The notes under the pieces were generated by a model. The model made no database searches. It saw only the letters and a list, made by a program, of their open reading frames with translations, and was not told the origin of the DNA. Below are positions 35,293 to 47,670 of a stretch of DNA of 64,000 nt, piece after piece (the stretch's first letter is position 1; every line of letters starts with the position of its first letter). Both the position numbers and the translations under genes were made by a program. The stretch is from Whitmania pigra (Eukaryota; Annelida; Clitellata; Hirudinida; Haemopidae), in NCBI GenBank assembly GCA_021613335.1, contig JAJTWR010000365.1, positions 1,268,501 to 1,332,500 of the forward strand. The letters are read 5' to 3'.

Positions 35293-35689
35293 ATATAATG
35301 CCGTAATTTAAATATCAAAATAGATCTGAAAATATGCAGTTATGCCACGTGAATTAGTGCTGCACACAGATTCAGAGACGTTAACATTCGACTAGACTGG
35401 ATGGCTGGTGTAATTCCATACTTGACCTAATAGAAATAATTAGTTAAGTTAGTCTCACAGTTGCAATGGGCTTGTTTAGATGAGCGTGCAACATGGCATC
35501 TAATAACATCGAATCTCTCTCAGCCTACATATCCAGAAATTGTTGAAGTTTGTTGAAGCTTAAGTTGAAGCAAATGGATTGGTAAGGGTCTAGGGAAGAA
35601 TTGCAGGATCGCCTGCAGTCGTGGATAACAGAACAGGGGGAGGATCACAGAAAAGGTAACTGGGGTTTCCTTAGACAGGACTGCCACTA

Positions 35690-35955
35690 GCTATCAACCT
35701 GAGGAGCTTTTCATAAGGAAGGACAATGCTGAGCTGAGGGAGAGTTTCGCAAACACCAAAGAAGTCCGATGAGCCAGTTCCGTGCACAATTGCCTCGTTG
35801 GTGTCGGTTGAAAAGAGATCAGAAAAAATAATTGAAAGAGGCACTTTGGGAGAGTCCAGAGTGGAGCCTCCTTGCGTTGAGGAATCGGTAGGGGAACTGG
35901 ACAGGGAGGATATTGGCGAGCGATTTGAATTGGAGATGGCCGAACTCAATTGAGC
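35690..35955 (+). pseudogene. fragment of the retrotransposon ORF seen at 63.2-64.0 kb, inverted
   Basis: On the plus strand it reads ELRESFAN, EPVPCTIASLVSVEK, RVEPPCVEESV and GERFELEMAEL, matching in order the minus-strand ORF at 63207-64000. It ends at an in-frame stop near 35953. Its strand is opposite to the adjacent solo LTR, so it comes from a separate or rearranged insertion. Confidence 0.75.
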
Positions 35956-36439
35956 AGTAGACGTTGTGGAGGTTAGGGCATGCATGTGACGTCATGCATG
36001 TGTGTATTTTATTAACTTCCCAAACTGATAAGCAACTTCTAGATACAGGGTTGCTGGAAAACCGAATGTAAATAATAATTCTAAATTCCTTTTGTCAAAT
36101 GTCATTATCCAATTACCTATTAATCTTCTAAGAATTGACTAAATAATGGACTGTCACATGAACAAAGCTCACCCTATAAAATTTGCAATACCTCGATAAT
36201 ACGAAAGGTTGAAACGATTTTATTGGCTCCACTAATTACATTAATTGGCCTGGTCGAGTGATCAGAAGCATGTTTTTCTTCACCACGACCAATGAGAATA
36301 CACTAATTATGCTAAAAATTTGCATGCATTTACAGTGAATTGAGTCACATGAATATTACCCAACACCAAGAGAGCGCCCACTACACAAAGGCACATAATC
36401 AATCCTTTGTCGAAGTTGAAGTTCCGCTTCGTTTGGTTG

Positions 36440-37935
36440 TCATCAATTCAAGTTTCTAGTCGACACTAGATCAGCGGTTTCAATCATTCCCCCAATCAAA
36501 CATTTCAGTTCCAATCAGAGCAACAAACGTCAAGTTGAACACAGCCAACGGTATGCCTCTAGAGCAGGGGTGGGCAAGCGTTTTGACTCGAGGGCCTCAA
36601 TGGGTTCATATATTGGACCCGGGGGCCGGACCAAGAGTAGATGGACAGTGTGTATGTGTGAATTAATATAAATTAAATTTACATTTGTAACATTAAATGT
36701 TTAGATTAATTTAAGGTAGAAAAGCATAAAAAGAGTTATTTTACAAAACTTTTATGCAATCTTTAATAAAATAGTATCTTCAATTTTAGTGGGAACAGTG
36801 TTGTTGGTCTCCCTTTCATTAAGGAATCAAAGTCAGGCGTTAGCTTTGTTGTAGCAATTCGCAGAATAGATCTGAGGTGTTGATCAGTTAACTGGTATCT
36901 GTGACGGGATTTATTGATCTTCATGACGCTGAACGTCTGTTCACACATGTAGGTTGAGCCAAACAAGGCCCAAATCTTCTGTGCCATCCCCCGGAAATTT
37001 GAAAAACAGTCATCTTTAAGTGAGGCATAGAACTCTTTTAATGGAAGAGAGCGGAAATTCTCCTTTAAGATTGCATCAGATTGACGATCGATTTGTTCCA
37101 ATTGCACTTCTTGTGGGGCTGTTTCTGGGTCTTGTGACAAGGAACAGGCCACCAGCTGAAGTGACTTTTCAATTTTTAAAAAAACTTAAAACCGACGGCA
37201 GAATTCTTCATGCAGGTCATTCAGTGATTTGCTATATTTATTCACATTTTGGATGGTCTTTTCCTGTGTGGCTAGTGTGGGAAAATGAGAGAAGATTTTC
37301 TTTGAAATTTGCCTAGAAAAAAAGGTCAACTTGGCTTTGAAGGCATTTACATTACTATACATGTCGTGCACATACAGGTCTTTTCCCTGTAGCTTAACGT
37401 TAAGCTCATTCATATGAGAAAAAAGGTCAACAGCAAACGCAAAGTCACACAGCCAATTCTTGTCGCTCAGCTCTGGAAAATCATCAGACTTCCCCTTTAA
37501 CTCCAAAAATGTATCAATCACTTCTTTAAGATCCCACACTCGTTTAAAGACTTTGCCCAAACTCAACCAGCGGACGCGAGACTGGTAAAGCAAGTGGTGG
37601 TCTCCAGAAATGCAATGAACTGACGGTGCTGAAGTCGCTTTGCTCGTATGCAGTTAACAAGCTTTATAACTGACTAAATTATCTAGTGCTCCGCGGGCCG
37701 GCTTGAAACGGCCGCCGGGCCATATACGGCCCGCGGGCCGTAGTTTGCCCATCCCTGCTCTAGAGATTCACGGAGAAGTTACACTAACTATAAGCAGTCG
37801 AGACCTCCGAAAAGAATTCACCTGGACGTTCATAGTGGCAGTCACCACACAACCAATATTAGGGGCTGATTTCTTCATTCATCACATCTACTACAGACTC
37901 CGTCTTTCCAGGGAGGATTGCACGAGCGAATAAAG
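36440..37935 (+). mobile_element. second Ty3/Gypsy protease fragment, split by a hAT element
   Basis: Left part 36440-36564 and right part 37766-37935 align with the protease region at 31033-31200 and beyond. The active-site triad reads DTR instead of DTG, and a deletion follows. The right part continues to the second conserved protease motif (ILGADFFIHH). Removing the hAT element and one copy of its 8-bp duplication restores a continuous alignment. The left boundary joins the duplicated stefin 5' flank at about 36436. It is inactive. Confidence 0.85.
36565..37757 (-). mobile_element. hAT DNA transposon, internally deleted, 8-bp TSD CTCTAGAG
   Basis: Terminal inverted repeats are CAGGGGTGGGCAAGCG on the left and the complement of TTTGCCCATCCCTG on the right. 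CTCTAGAG flanks both sides (36557-36564, 37758-37765). Transposase remnants are on the minus strand in two frames. 37593-37186 carries the RWLSLGKVFKRVWDL region. 37152-36763 carries the C-terminal dimerisation part (LFGSTYMCEQTFSVMK, LRSILRIAT). This matches the ZBED5/GTF2IRD2-like hAT group. The N-terminal BED finger and most of the catalytic core are missing and a frameshift separates the two parts, so it is non-autonomous. The termini are GC-rich, unlike the surroundings. Confidence 0.93.
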
Positions 37936-38570
37936 TCAAGTGTTAGCCTACTTCTGTTGAAAACTACATACTTAACATGGAATAAAACTAAATGTAATTT
38001 TTGGAGCATCATTTCTAAAGATGCATAATGAGTAATAACGCGGATTTGTAGTGAGGCTATAGTTAGGTTTCTTGTTTACATTGAATAATTTCAAGTAACA
38101 TTATTCCAAGCATTCATAGAGACATCTTGAGACATCTCGATAAACTTCAAAACATTTGTGACATATAGAATTTATTTATTTATTGGCTTTATTAATATTA
38201 TTTTTAAAATACCACATTATCAATATATGTTTGAAAACACTTACTTTTAATTAATTTTAATTACTTTAGGTGGAGCTAATTTTGTTTATGGGGTGGAGCT
38301 ATCTTTCTTATTTTTCATCTCATTAAGGCTGTGTGCGGCTCGGGCGGTTTCGCCCCAAAGGGCCAGCCCTATGAAAGCTTTCGTGGTCGGACTGACCCTG
38401 AATTAGCACTTGCGATTTGTTTAACTTTTTTAAAACTGCAAATACAATTTTTGACCTGCTTAACGTGTCGTGCTTTTATAGTTATGATTGTAGCTAATGC
38501 TCAGTTTAACCAGTTTGACTCTGTTTAACTAGGAAATTGTATTAAGCACTTTGGCTTCTGGAGGAAGAAA
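37936..38570. other. 5' flank of the homocysteine methyltransferase gene
   Basis: AT-rich, with a GC-richer patch at about 38330-38400 of unknown origin. The promoter of the downstream gene should lie here; no motif stands out. Confidence 0.35.
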
Positions 38571-40965
38571 ATGAAAGGATGTAAATATAAAGTTCTGGAT
38601 GGGGGACTGTCGACTGAACTTATAGATGAATTTAAGCACACTGAAATATCGGTAATTATTTATTGGACATGTATTGTATGAAGTTCTGGAGTCATTTCGT
38701 TATTTAACTTTAACAAATAATTTTTAATTATCTTAATAGATCTTAATTTTTCGTGACATCAATTTTAGAAAGATCCTCTGTGGAGTGCAAGATTGGTAGC
38801 TACTCATCCACAAGATATTATGCTTGCTCATGAGAGGTTAAACTTAGTACTTAGAAAAAGTGACATTCTGCTTTACTTTTTGATTTTAAATTAAATTTTT
38901 TTCCAAAGTTTTTATGAAACCTTGAACTTATTTTAACAGATCATTTTAAAAAGAAATCTAGTTACATTGTCAATTTCACTGTCAAGTTTTATTAAATGTT
39001 AAATTCAACATTTAAATCAAGATTTCTGATTGCTGGTTCTGATCTTGTCGAAACATGCACCTATCAAGCAAGTCTTGAAGGCTTTCAGAAGCACATGGGT
39101 GTGAGTCCATCCGAGGCAAATGAACTTCTCAGACGAGCTGTCAATTTGTGCATCAAGACAAGAGATGATTTTTGGTCGAAAAGTGATGTTGGTTAATTTT
39201 GATCTTTTATTTGCAGTCATGTAGTAAATCATATGAGATGACAAAATTAAATGGTGGTTTGCTCACAAATTCAATTATTAAATTGTAATTATTTTATTTT
39301 CAGATTAAATTACAGAAAGAGAAACCATTGGTGGTTGGTTCTGTGGGACCCTATGGAGCTTCATTGGCTGATGGATCTGAATATAATGGCCATTACGTGG
39401 ACACCATGCCTAATGAAGTCATTAATTATTTTTATTATTATTGCATTTAAGTGCTGTGCCAAATCAGTCAAACAGGGTTTAGAAGTTTTGAAAAAATCTT
39501 ATTGAATAAAAATTTGACTTTATTCTTGTGCAATGTCCATCATCAGTAATGTTAATTGCTCCTTCAACCATAAAATGAAAGTAAACTCACCTACCCACTC
39601 ATCCATCCACTCATTTACTCACTCGCAGGCTTCCTATGATGGAAGGCAATTTATGAGTCCCAATTTTAGAAGTGGTGCTTAGTGCAACCATCTGCCTATT
39701 AATTTTGTTAAGATCTCTTGCAAACCAATAATTTAAGTAATTATGGATTCCAAAAGTGTTAGCATTACTTTATTGTAAATTACATTAGCTCATGAATTGT
39801 TTACTTTTATTGTTGACCACATTAACTATGGTGTAAATGTAGGCTATAATTCATTATATCATTTTATGTTAAATAAATCAGTTTAAAATAATTTTTACTG
39901 CATTCATTTTTTTGCCATTTGTAACAAATTTTGACTTAAGAATTTTGAACTCCGAAGTTGTTGAAAGACTGGCACAGACCACTAGTTCATCAAATCTGGT
40001 CGAGCGGTGTCGATCTTGTGGCTTTCGAGACACTGCCTGCCAAGAAGGAAGCCCTGGCCATTTTAGATCTGCTCAGAGAATTTCCTGATGTTAAAGCTTG
40101 GCTCTCATTCTCTTGCAAAGTTTGTTGCTGGCTGATGACACAAAACATTCTCAATTTTTAAATTATTTATCCAAATGAGTGTTTTTTGTCAGTTTGGTTC
40201 TTGAATGGTTGTTGCTTCATTGATTTTAATAGCCAGCAGTAGTGATGGAAATAAACTAGAAGAAATATAAAAATCTATGATTTTGGTCATTTTACAATGG
40301 GTTAAACATTAGTCATTTTAATGATTGTAGCATACTGGCCATTATGTTTAACATTTAATTACTAAGGCATTATAAGACATTCAGATGTATTATGTAAAAT
40401 GACCTCTGTGAATAATTTAGTTTGCTCTTTATAGGATGACAGCCTTAACAACCACGGAGAGAACATGGAAAGTGTTGTGGCGGAAATCTTATCAAAACAT
40501 GGAGGCAGTTCTGGTCTTGTCGGGATTGGAATGAATTGTTCAAGCCAAAATAATGCAGGTGGAATAATCAGAAAAGTAAGGTCAGCTCTGGAGAGGAGTG
40601 GCAAAACCGATGACATTGCAATTGTGTGCTACCCAGATGGAGGTGGAACATGGCAGCCAGATGGAAGGTAGTTACAGAAGCTTTTGACCTTGGTCTTCTC
40701 ATTACTGATTTAAAATTTAGTTGTGATTATACTATGGTAACTTGTCACATTAGGCTAGACATATCAGGCTAGTTGAAATACTGGAAAATTTTATTTTGTT
40801 TAAATTAGTTGGACCAAGGGCCACGACAAGCTTGAAAATCATGTAGCAGAGTGGCTGGATGCTGGGGCACGATGGATTGGTGGCTGCTGCATGTCAACTC
40901 CAGATGACATATTCCATATTAGAAAAGCATTTGACAGACACATTCAATTAACATCAGCAAAATAA
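38571..40965 (+). CDS. homocysteine S-methyltransferase
   Basis: Seven exons: 38571-38651, 38769-38836, 39022-39187, 39304-39417, 39958-40119, 40435-40667, 40809-40965. The total is 981 nt, giving 326 residues, the usual length for cobalamin-independent (MmuM/HMT-type) enzymes. They transfer a methyl group from S-methylmethionine or S-adenosylmethionine to homocysteine in the cytosol, making methionine. Landmarks: VLDGGLSTEL near the N-terminus, DLVETCTYQAS, VGSVGPYGASLADGSEY, DLVAFETLPAKKEA and AWLSFSCK. The three zinc-binding cysteines are in GIGMNCSS and GGCC. Most introns are GT-AG; the third exon's donor (GAT/GTTGGT) is weak but is the only one keeping frame. The start follows GGAAGAAAATG. 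It is unrelated to the flanking gene family. Confidence 0.93.
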
Positions 40966-42510
40966 CTTTTTTAATCATAAACAAATCGAATGTCACTATT
41001 AACAAACAGGGCAATAACATTCTTGTAGTTTGTCATTATTTTAACAATTCACAACAGATGAAAACAAAATTCTTAACTTAAATTCTCATTCACCCATTAA
41101 AAAGGTTTGGCTTCAAACAAAACAATTGCAGTCATGTGAAGCCTCAAATGATCCTGAGGAAATCTGAGAAAGGGCCTGTAATTCCTTAGACGAGGCATCA
41201 TCAGGGGAGGAGGGGACATTTGTTAGTGCATCTTGCCAGGATTGTAAAAACTGTTAGATGGGAAAGCGGGGTTGTCCTGGGGATACATATCATTCCTGGG
41301 ATAGTTCCATGATTCAGAGTAGAATGGTGGATAGTTATTGCAGGATTCCTCAAATTTTTGGGTTGGATGATGTTTCCTATCTATCATCCTTTCTTCATCT
41401 GAAAATTTGTTGGGACCCTTACTCCGTTGTCAAATGCTTGATTCGGGTTGTGGGAATTGGAAGGCATCCAGCATTCTGTGTTTTCATACATATTAGAATT
41501 AGGGGATACGTTTAGCTTTCACTCAATGTTTGGGAGCTGGTTTCATCCATTCGCTTCTTTTTTCTGTCTCTTGAGCGACTCTTATACTTGCTATTATCTC
41601 TTGTCCTCAAAGATGTTCCACTACTGTCAAGTATAGCGGTAAAATTGGTTCTTTGTGGATTTGTTACATGTCCACGTGACATGACGTTACATGGCGTGAT
41701 AATAAGGTGAGTCCTATTAGGATTCACTTTGTGTGGCTCGAATATGTTGTACGTCATTCGATAACATAGATTAAATTCCAACTCCAAATCAAACCTTTAA
41801 TTGTACACATTGCAACGAGAACTCGGAAGGATCAAAAGAAATTAGACGATCAAAGGAACCTTCTTGATGAGTGTCTGATAAATTATCTTTGTGCATATTG
41901 CGCACGTTGATTGTCAATCGATAATTTATATTAAATACCAACTTGAAAAGTCCATGTAGTGAGGAAGTAGCCGAAATCCTAATAATATTTCATACGATAA
42001 ATCTTGTTAGATTTGTATGATAGCATTGCAAATAGTTTTATGAAATTGAGGAAAAGCAGAAATAAAACTGTTAATACGCTAGAAAGTTTCACATCTAAAC
42101 ATGTGTTTTGTACCCCGGATCGGCCCCAATTGACAAATTAATCATTGTGTTTAATGGACACGAACAGTATGTAAACTATAATTAGCCTTTTGATTTTCAA
42201 ACTGGGGTGTTCAGCATGTGCTGAAATTAAACCAGAAAGTAGATCAAAGGAATAGATTAATAACACCATCTGTTCAAATAGGAAAGAAAAACAAATCTAA
42301 CTTTTTTATAATTACAAAATCAAATTTGATCATACAATTAGAAGCAAGGTAGCTGAAGGACTAAATAACATTAAAGTGTGAGAACTAACTAATCAACAGT
42401 ACTAACTAGTCAACATGTTAATAAAATGCTAAATTAAATATAATTTCCTACTTTTCGTTTCTCATTAAATTGAGCAGACGAGTAATATTTACTTTATAAA
42501 TAATTGGCGT
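40966..42510. other. intergenic region with uncertain coding remnants and a MITE piece
   Basis: On the minus strand, 41787-41512 is open for 91 residues (ending SRSRDRKKKRMDET and a further stretch). A second frame near 41390-41240 reads WNYPRNDMYPQDNPAFPSN and ends GKMH. They may be remnants of one decayed gene. However, 41640-41720 matches the complement of the interior of the MITE at 21979-22340 (CATGTAACAAATCCACAA), so at least part of the 91-codon frame is element-derived. Confidence 0.4.
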
Positions 42511-42640
42511 CCTAGTTAGCTCAGAGGGTAGCGTGCCTTCGAACGACGGTAGAAGCAACAGTCGTTACGTGTCGTGTTCGAAACCCAACTTGCAAAGCGC
42601 CCCTGACGCTTACGCTTATGGAGCTGTAGAAATAAACTTA
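42511..42640 (+). repeat. tRNA-derived SINE copy 2
   Basis: An A-box-like head (TAGCTCAGAGGGTAGCGTGC) and B-box (GTTCGAAACCC) with RNA polymerase III promoter spacing are followed by a short GCGCC-containing body. The same head and B-box occur at 52.2-52.4 kb. Confidence 0.7.
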
Positions 42641-43733
42641 TTATTAATATTAATAAAATATTTATTTACAAATGATAAGTTCAGAAAGTTACGACCTTTA
42701 ATAAACCAAATAAAAAATTTGTGGCTAAGAAATTTTGAAAGAAATGTTTGATTGCTTGTCGAAGAAAGTGCCATACTTCATATTTTTTGTGGAAGGGGTT
42801 CACTGAGTTCATTTGATCTGACCTTTTTATATCTTTTAACAACAGCATATCATTTTTACTATAATGTGTTAATATAATACTTTATTTTGTTTGTTGATAA
42901 ATGTGTAAACCCATGAGTCATTTGTGCAAGATATTGGTTAGATAAAACATATTGGGCTAATTATTCCAATCTTTGTTATGCTTTTTTTTTGAGCAAATTT
43001 ATTAATCATCAAAATGAAAGAAATAAAGCAAACAAAAACCAACAGATGGATTAATAAAGAACTCATGAATCAGCCTTAAGGAAGCGCTTCCGCTAGCAAG
43101 CTGACCCGGAAATATCAATTAATTGAGAGAACAATAATAAACCTATCAAACAAACAATTAATTGACAACACCACAAACTTAGTTCAAATTAAAAGCTAAT
43201 TTAAATAATAAATATAATAGTATGAATGTTCCAGTCTGTGTCTGATTTTTGATAGATGAGGGAATGGTATTGTATCGTCTTGGTCCGTAGCATGTAATTG
43301 AAAAGAACTTGAAGATGGTTTTGGCCATACTAATGGGTATGACGGAGGGAGTATGAAGATTTGATATAGTTGACACTTTCAGACGTAAGACCTAAAATAT
43401 TATCTGGAAGGGATTTTTATTGCAAGAGAACATACAAAGAGCAGTTTGAAGAATATGCATTTGTTGAAGATTTAATAAATTGTTATTGATAAAAGTCGAG
43501 ATAAAATTGGCAGTGAAAATATTAAACGGATAAAATGCATTCAACACTAGAATGAACTATAACATTATTATGATTAACTTTGTTCGTAAGCACAAGATTA
43601 AGCCTCCTAAAATCTACTAAAATATAAAATATAAATATAAAATAAAAAGTAAATTATTTCTCAAGAAAGCTTAACCGACTATCCAATTATCCACTAAGTC
43701 AATGAACTGAAATTAATCAATTTCAATGCTTGA
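42641..43733. other. 3' flank of gene G
   Basis: AT-rich. The part from about 43540 is homologous to 54070 onward (3' flank of gene H) at clearly lower identity than the genes themselves. No other gene is seen. Confidence 0.4.
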
Positions 43734-46700
43734 TTACAAAGGATTGCTTGTTGCAAGTATATTCATTGCAAGCATTAATGTTGAGACAACAAGTGCTGGA
43801 GTTTTAACACTTGAACATTTTGAAAAATTTTGAATCAAATCAATCTTTTCTTTGATTTTCGGAATGTCTGGAAGCAAAATTTAAAATGATAAAATCTCTA
43901 TATATCTTGAGTGATCAAAAAAACATGTTGTGAAAAACCTTTTATAAAAGCTATCAAAGCAGGATTCTTTTGCTCGGTTAAAAGATCTTCAGATTTCATG
44001 GCTTGTTCTTTTTTAATTCTGAATAAACTCTTCTCAAAATTTCTTAAATGTAATACGTGATAATTAATAGTAAATCATTATAAAGATTAAATTATGAATT
44101 GTGCTAAGCACTAATATTGACAAGCAAATTAATAAACAGCTATAAGTAAAAGCTCACTTGTCATCGGCAGCACTGAAGTAAACATGTGTATCACCAACAG
44201 TGAGACTTACTACATCTTGAGCAGAACAGAGTTTAATCATTTTTTCACTGCCAATGAAATATATTGCACTCGAAGATGAACCAAATATAAATTCTGGAAA
44301 ATCAGAATGTTTTGTAATATCAAATTATGATATTTTAAACCATGTAGCCTATGATCAATTACATCTAAAAACATTTACTAAAAGAAATAAAAATTATTTT
44401 TCAACAAAGACATTTCACTTAAAATTGTAATTATTAAAAATTACGTAATTGAGAATATTACATTTAAATCAATAAATATTACTTTCATTGTCAACGTCCA
44501 ATTTATGAATGCAGGTTTTCAATTGCTTTGAAGTTTCATAAATTTGAATTTCGATCTTTTCGAAGTTAAATTGCGTTAGCTCTCCTTTGTTTTCCGTGCA
44601 ACCAGAAACAACCAGCACTCTGTGGTATATAATTTATAAACTCCAAATTATTATATGTAATTACGAACATAATTTTCAAAATATGTTGATTAACACATGT
44701 TCTTGACGTTAGGACAAATTAACATTGTCAATGTATTGGACATCACATCAATCGCAATAACAATAATAAACTTTATACTTTGGCATTTGTTAGTTATATT
44801 CCTTAAAGCTTTTAATATTTATAAAAATCGATGTGTCGTTAAAACACTTTAAATTTATAATGTAATTCATTATTATTTTAATTATATTATTCTAGTAATT
44901 TTGAATAATATTTAATACATTACCATAAACCACAATTACCCGTTTTACTTACTTTTCATTAGGTAATAATCTCATGCTGTAGAGTTTACTTGTATCCACG
45001 CTCAGAAATTCTTTAGTAGTTGAATCGCTTATTTTTCCAATAAGAATATCTGAACCATAGCCTAGGAAAAGGTTGTTTCCTGTATCATCAACTTCAATGT
45101 CCTCCAAATCCTCATCATTTGGAACTAATGTAACAAAAATATTTGTTTGGTTAAGAAAATCATAAATGTTGATATTTAGAGTTTACACGTAATTGCTATA
45201 ATTATTCCATCTTGTCTCCTAGCATAATTATAATACTTGGAAATTACTGAAAGCAACTGCAACAACTATATCTGCTCAGAATAAAAATACAAATATTACT
45301 ATTGAATATGATGTTCTTTTTGATGACATCGACTTTATTTTTTATTTCAACTGTCACGACTTTTCCAGCATTGTGGTGGTGAATCCAAAACAATTTGTAC
45401 GATGTTGGAGTTTTCTTGTATTTCAAAGATTTTATCTTTGTCTTCTCAATTTCAATTTTTAACTCGTTTTCAATTCTGTAATTTCTGCCTAGTTTCAAGA
45501 GTTTCTGGTCGGTGACACTCAACACGATTAAACCATCTGAAATTGTTATTTGTAACATTATGTTGTATTCTTATTAACTAAATGTTTTAGTTATCATACT
45601 ATTTATTAATATAGACATGCCGTATTCAAAGCAATTGTGTTCATATCAAATGTTCCTTGTCAATATTCCAGTAATGGCGATTGATTAATAATATAAACTT
45701 CTAATAACCTTCTGTTTTGGCGATGTGAGGTGGAATATCGTAGGAAATTGGTTGATCCATTTTTATTGGTTTTGCAATTTTCGGTAATTTGTAAACGTCA
45801 TTATTACTAAAGAAGAAGGTTAATAGAAGCTATTTTGTGTTTATCTCATATTTTCATCAAATTATTATAAAAAAAAAAAAAGGAAAATATTTGCGACAAA
45901 TATTCCTTTTTTTTTTAATTTTTAAAAATGATTTATATTCTTACTCATTTACTAATTTCTAGAACTAACTTTTGTTGAAAATCCACAAAAAATAAATATT
46001 TAATTCCAACAGCAAAGGATGAAATTGTAGCACCAGGATGATAATATCTTAACTCCAACGAAGCGTTTTTGGATGTTTTCTCATAAATTTCATTTTTAGT
46101 AAAAGCGAATAAAACTTCAGCTGCAAATAAAATAAGTATATTTTGAATATTTTGAACATTTGCATCAATTACATCAAAGATTGAATGATGAAATTATGCA
46201 AATAATATATTATATATGTGATAGCTACGGTGAATATTTTATTGAATCCTATGGTTATTCATTGATGCTATGATTTAAAAGGTCAGTGTAACATTATTTA
46301 CTAATTGATAATCTTAACTTTACTTTTTGCATCATATGCAATTCCTTTGAGACAGAAATCAAGTCGAACTTTTGCGATCTCTTTATTGTTTTCAAAATCG
46401 TGGATTGAAAGATTTCCTTTTTCGTTTTGGCAGTCCGAATAATAGAGTTGTCTGAAGTATTTATTAAAACAAAATTTGACTAATGATGATGGAATATCTA
46501 TATTCAATAATACAATATCTATATTCACAATATCAATATTCTAACACATTGGGTTATTTATTTATTAATTGAGCAAGCATTTTTACAAAGAAATAATTCC
46601 AGAATTTATTCACTTCTTTTCAAAATGAATGGACAGCGCAGTGACAAATTGGTTCTTAAGAATCTCTGTTGGTGTGGCGTTGGTCTCAACGTCAAATTGA

Positions 46701-47383
46701 TAAATTCCTTCGTCAGTGGCAAAAAATATTTTGCTAAAATCAGATGACATCTCAAAAGAGTTTATTTGGGTGTCTGTTGAAAACACAATTCAGATATTAT
46801 TTTCACTTACGAATTAATATTTTATTGAACTTGTAAATTTTGTCTTACTTTTGTATCACAAGTGCAAACCAGCATCTATTGCATTAAGGATAGCTGTATA
46901 CATTGCTATAAACGATACGCGACTACCAATATATCCACAATTTCTTTTAAAGATAAAATACCAAAAACATTTTTAATTTAAAAATAATTCTTACTTTTAA
47001 GATCAATGTTCTTCGTCTCATCAAAAGCATTCATCTTTTCAAGTTTGGTTGACTGAACAACTCGTTTATCATTGAGCCAAAACAAAGTAACGTTGTCTTC
47101 AATTCTACCTGCGTTAAGGATTCTTAAAGTACCGCTTGCCTCTGGTAGTAAGTCATATTCTGTGTAAATGCTGAAGTCCTGCCCAATTTGTAAAAGTTTA
47201 TTTCTGCTGAAATCTGTGAGGACAAAGTCTTCAAAAAAGATTTATTGATTGTCAATAGACAGTTTTTATTTGTATGAGTCAATTTGAATGTAATGTAAAT
47301 GTAATATCGAAATACACATATTAGATAAAACCTTCACAGTAGCAGATACAAGGAAAAGTAATCAATATGAAAAGGAGTTTCAT
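43734..47383 (-). CDS. gene G: double-cassette beta-propeller-like GPI-type protein
   Basis: Twelve exons on the minus strand: 47332-47383, 46995-47228, 46614-46773, 46324-46451, 45970-46120, 45709-45806, 45300-45536, 44953-45124, 44483-44619, 44158-44293, 43939-44042, 43734-43867. The total is 1743 nt, 580 residues. Exon 1 is a signal peptide (MKLLFILITFPCICYC). Exons 2-6 and 7-11 are two copies of the five-exon cassette, each with phases 1,2,1,2,1, joined directly without a stalk. Cassette 1 shows FFATDEGIYQFDVE and KKQLYYSDC; cassette 2 shows IEVDDTGNNLFLGYGSD and KVLVVSGC. The last exon ends in a hydrophobic tail (TPALVVSTLMLAMNILATSN) without a Ser/Thr stalk. GPI anchoring is inferred. 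It has a near-identical partner (H) 10.54 kb away. Confidence 0.83.
45868..45919. repeat. perfect-stem inverted repeat in an intron of gene G
   Basis: A run of A plus GGAAAATATTTG, the spacer CGA, then CAAATATTCC plus a run of T form a stem of about 20 bp. It sits in the intron between exons 5 and 6. The identical structure is in gene H at about 56407-56458. In the transcript it would fold into a stable hairpin; as DNA it could extrude. Confidence 0.75.
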
Positions 47384-47439
47384 TTTCCTTAACAGTTTAA
47401 TAAAAAATCCATGCAACAGATAAAACATGTTTCTTAAAG

Positions 47440-47670
47440 CTTGGACTGGTGAATTCAGATGTGTGATCAGATTTAAATAGATTTCAATTTCGTTGCTACA
47501 TTAACGCAAGATGATAAAAGTCAAATATTTCATCCTATTTTTATTTCATTTTTCTTTTAATTTTAAACAGTCGTGACTTGACATCAACTCGAAAGATAAT
47601 AATCCCAACAAACTGGATGCCACAAACAGGACTTTGTTTGAATAATGATTCCTTTGTTTAAACCGGGGAG
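47440..47670 (-). promoter_or_regulatory. putative promoter of gene G, conserved with gene H
   Basis: The block upstream of the start codon is conserved with 57975-58170 upstream of gene H. It includes a TATA-like CTATTTAAATC (complement, about 47470-47480), about 90 bp from the ATG. Conservation here reflects common duplication, so it is weak evidence of function. Confidence 0.3.

Noticed and set aside
37020..37316. 98-codon plus-strand ORF in the hAT element
   Set aside because: Antisense to recognisable transposase sequence.
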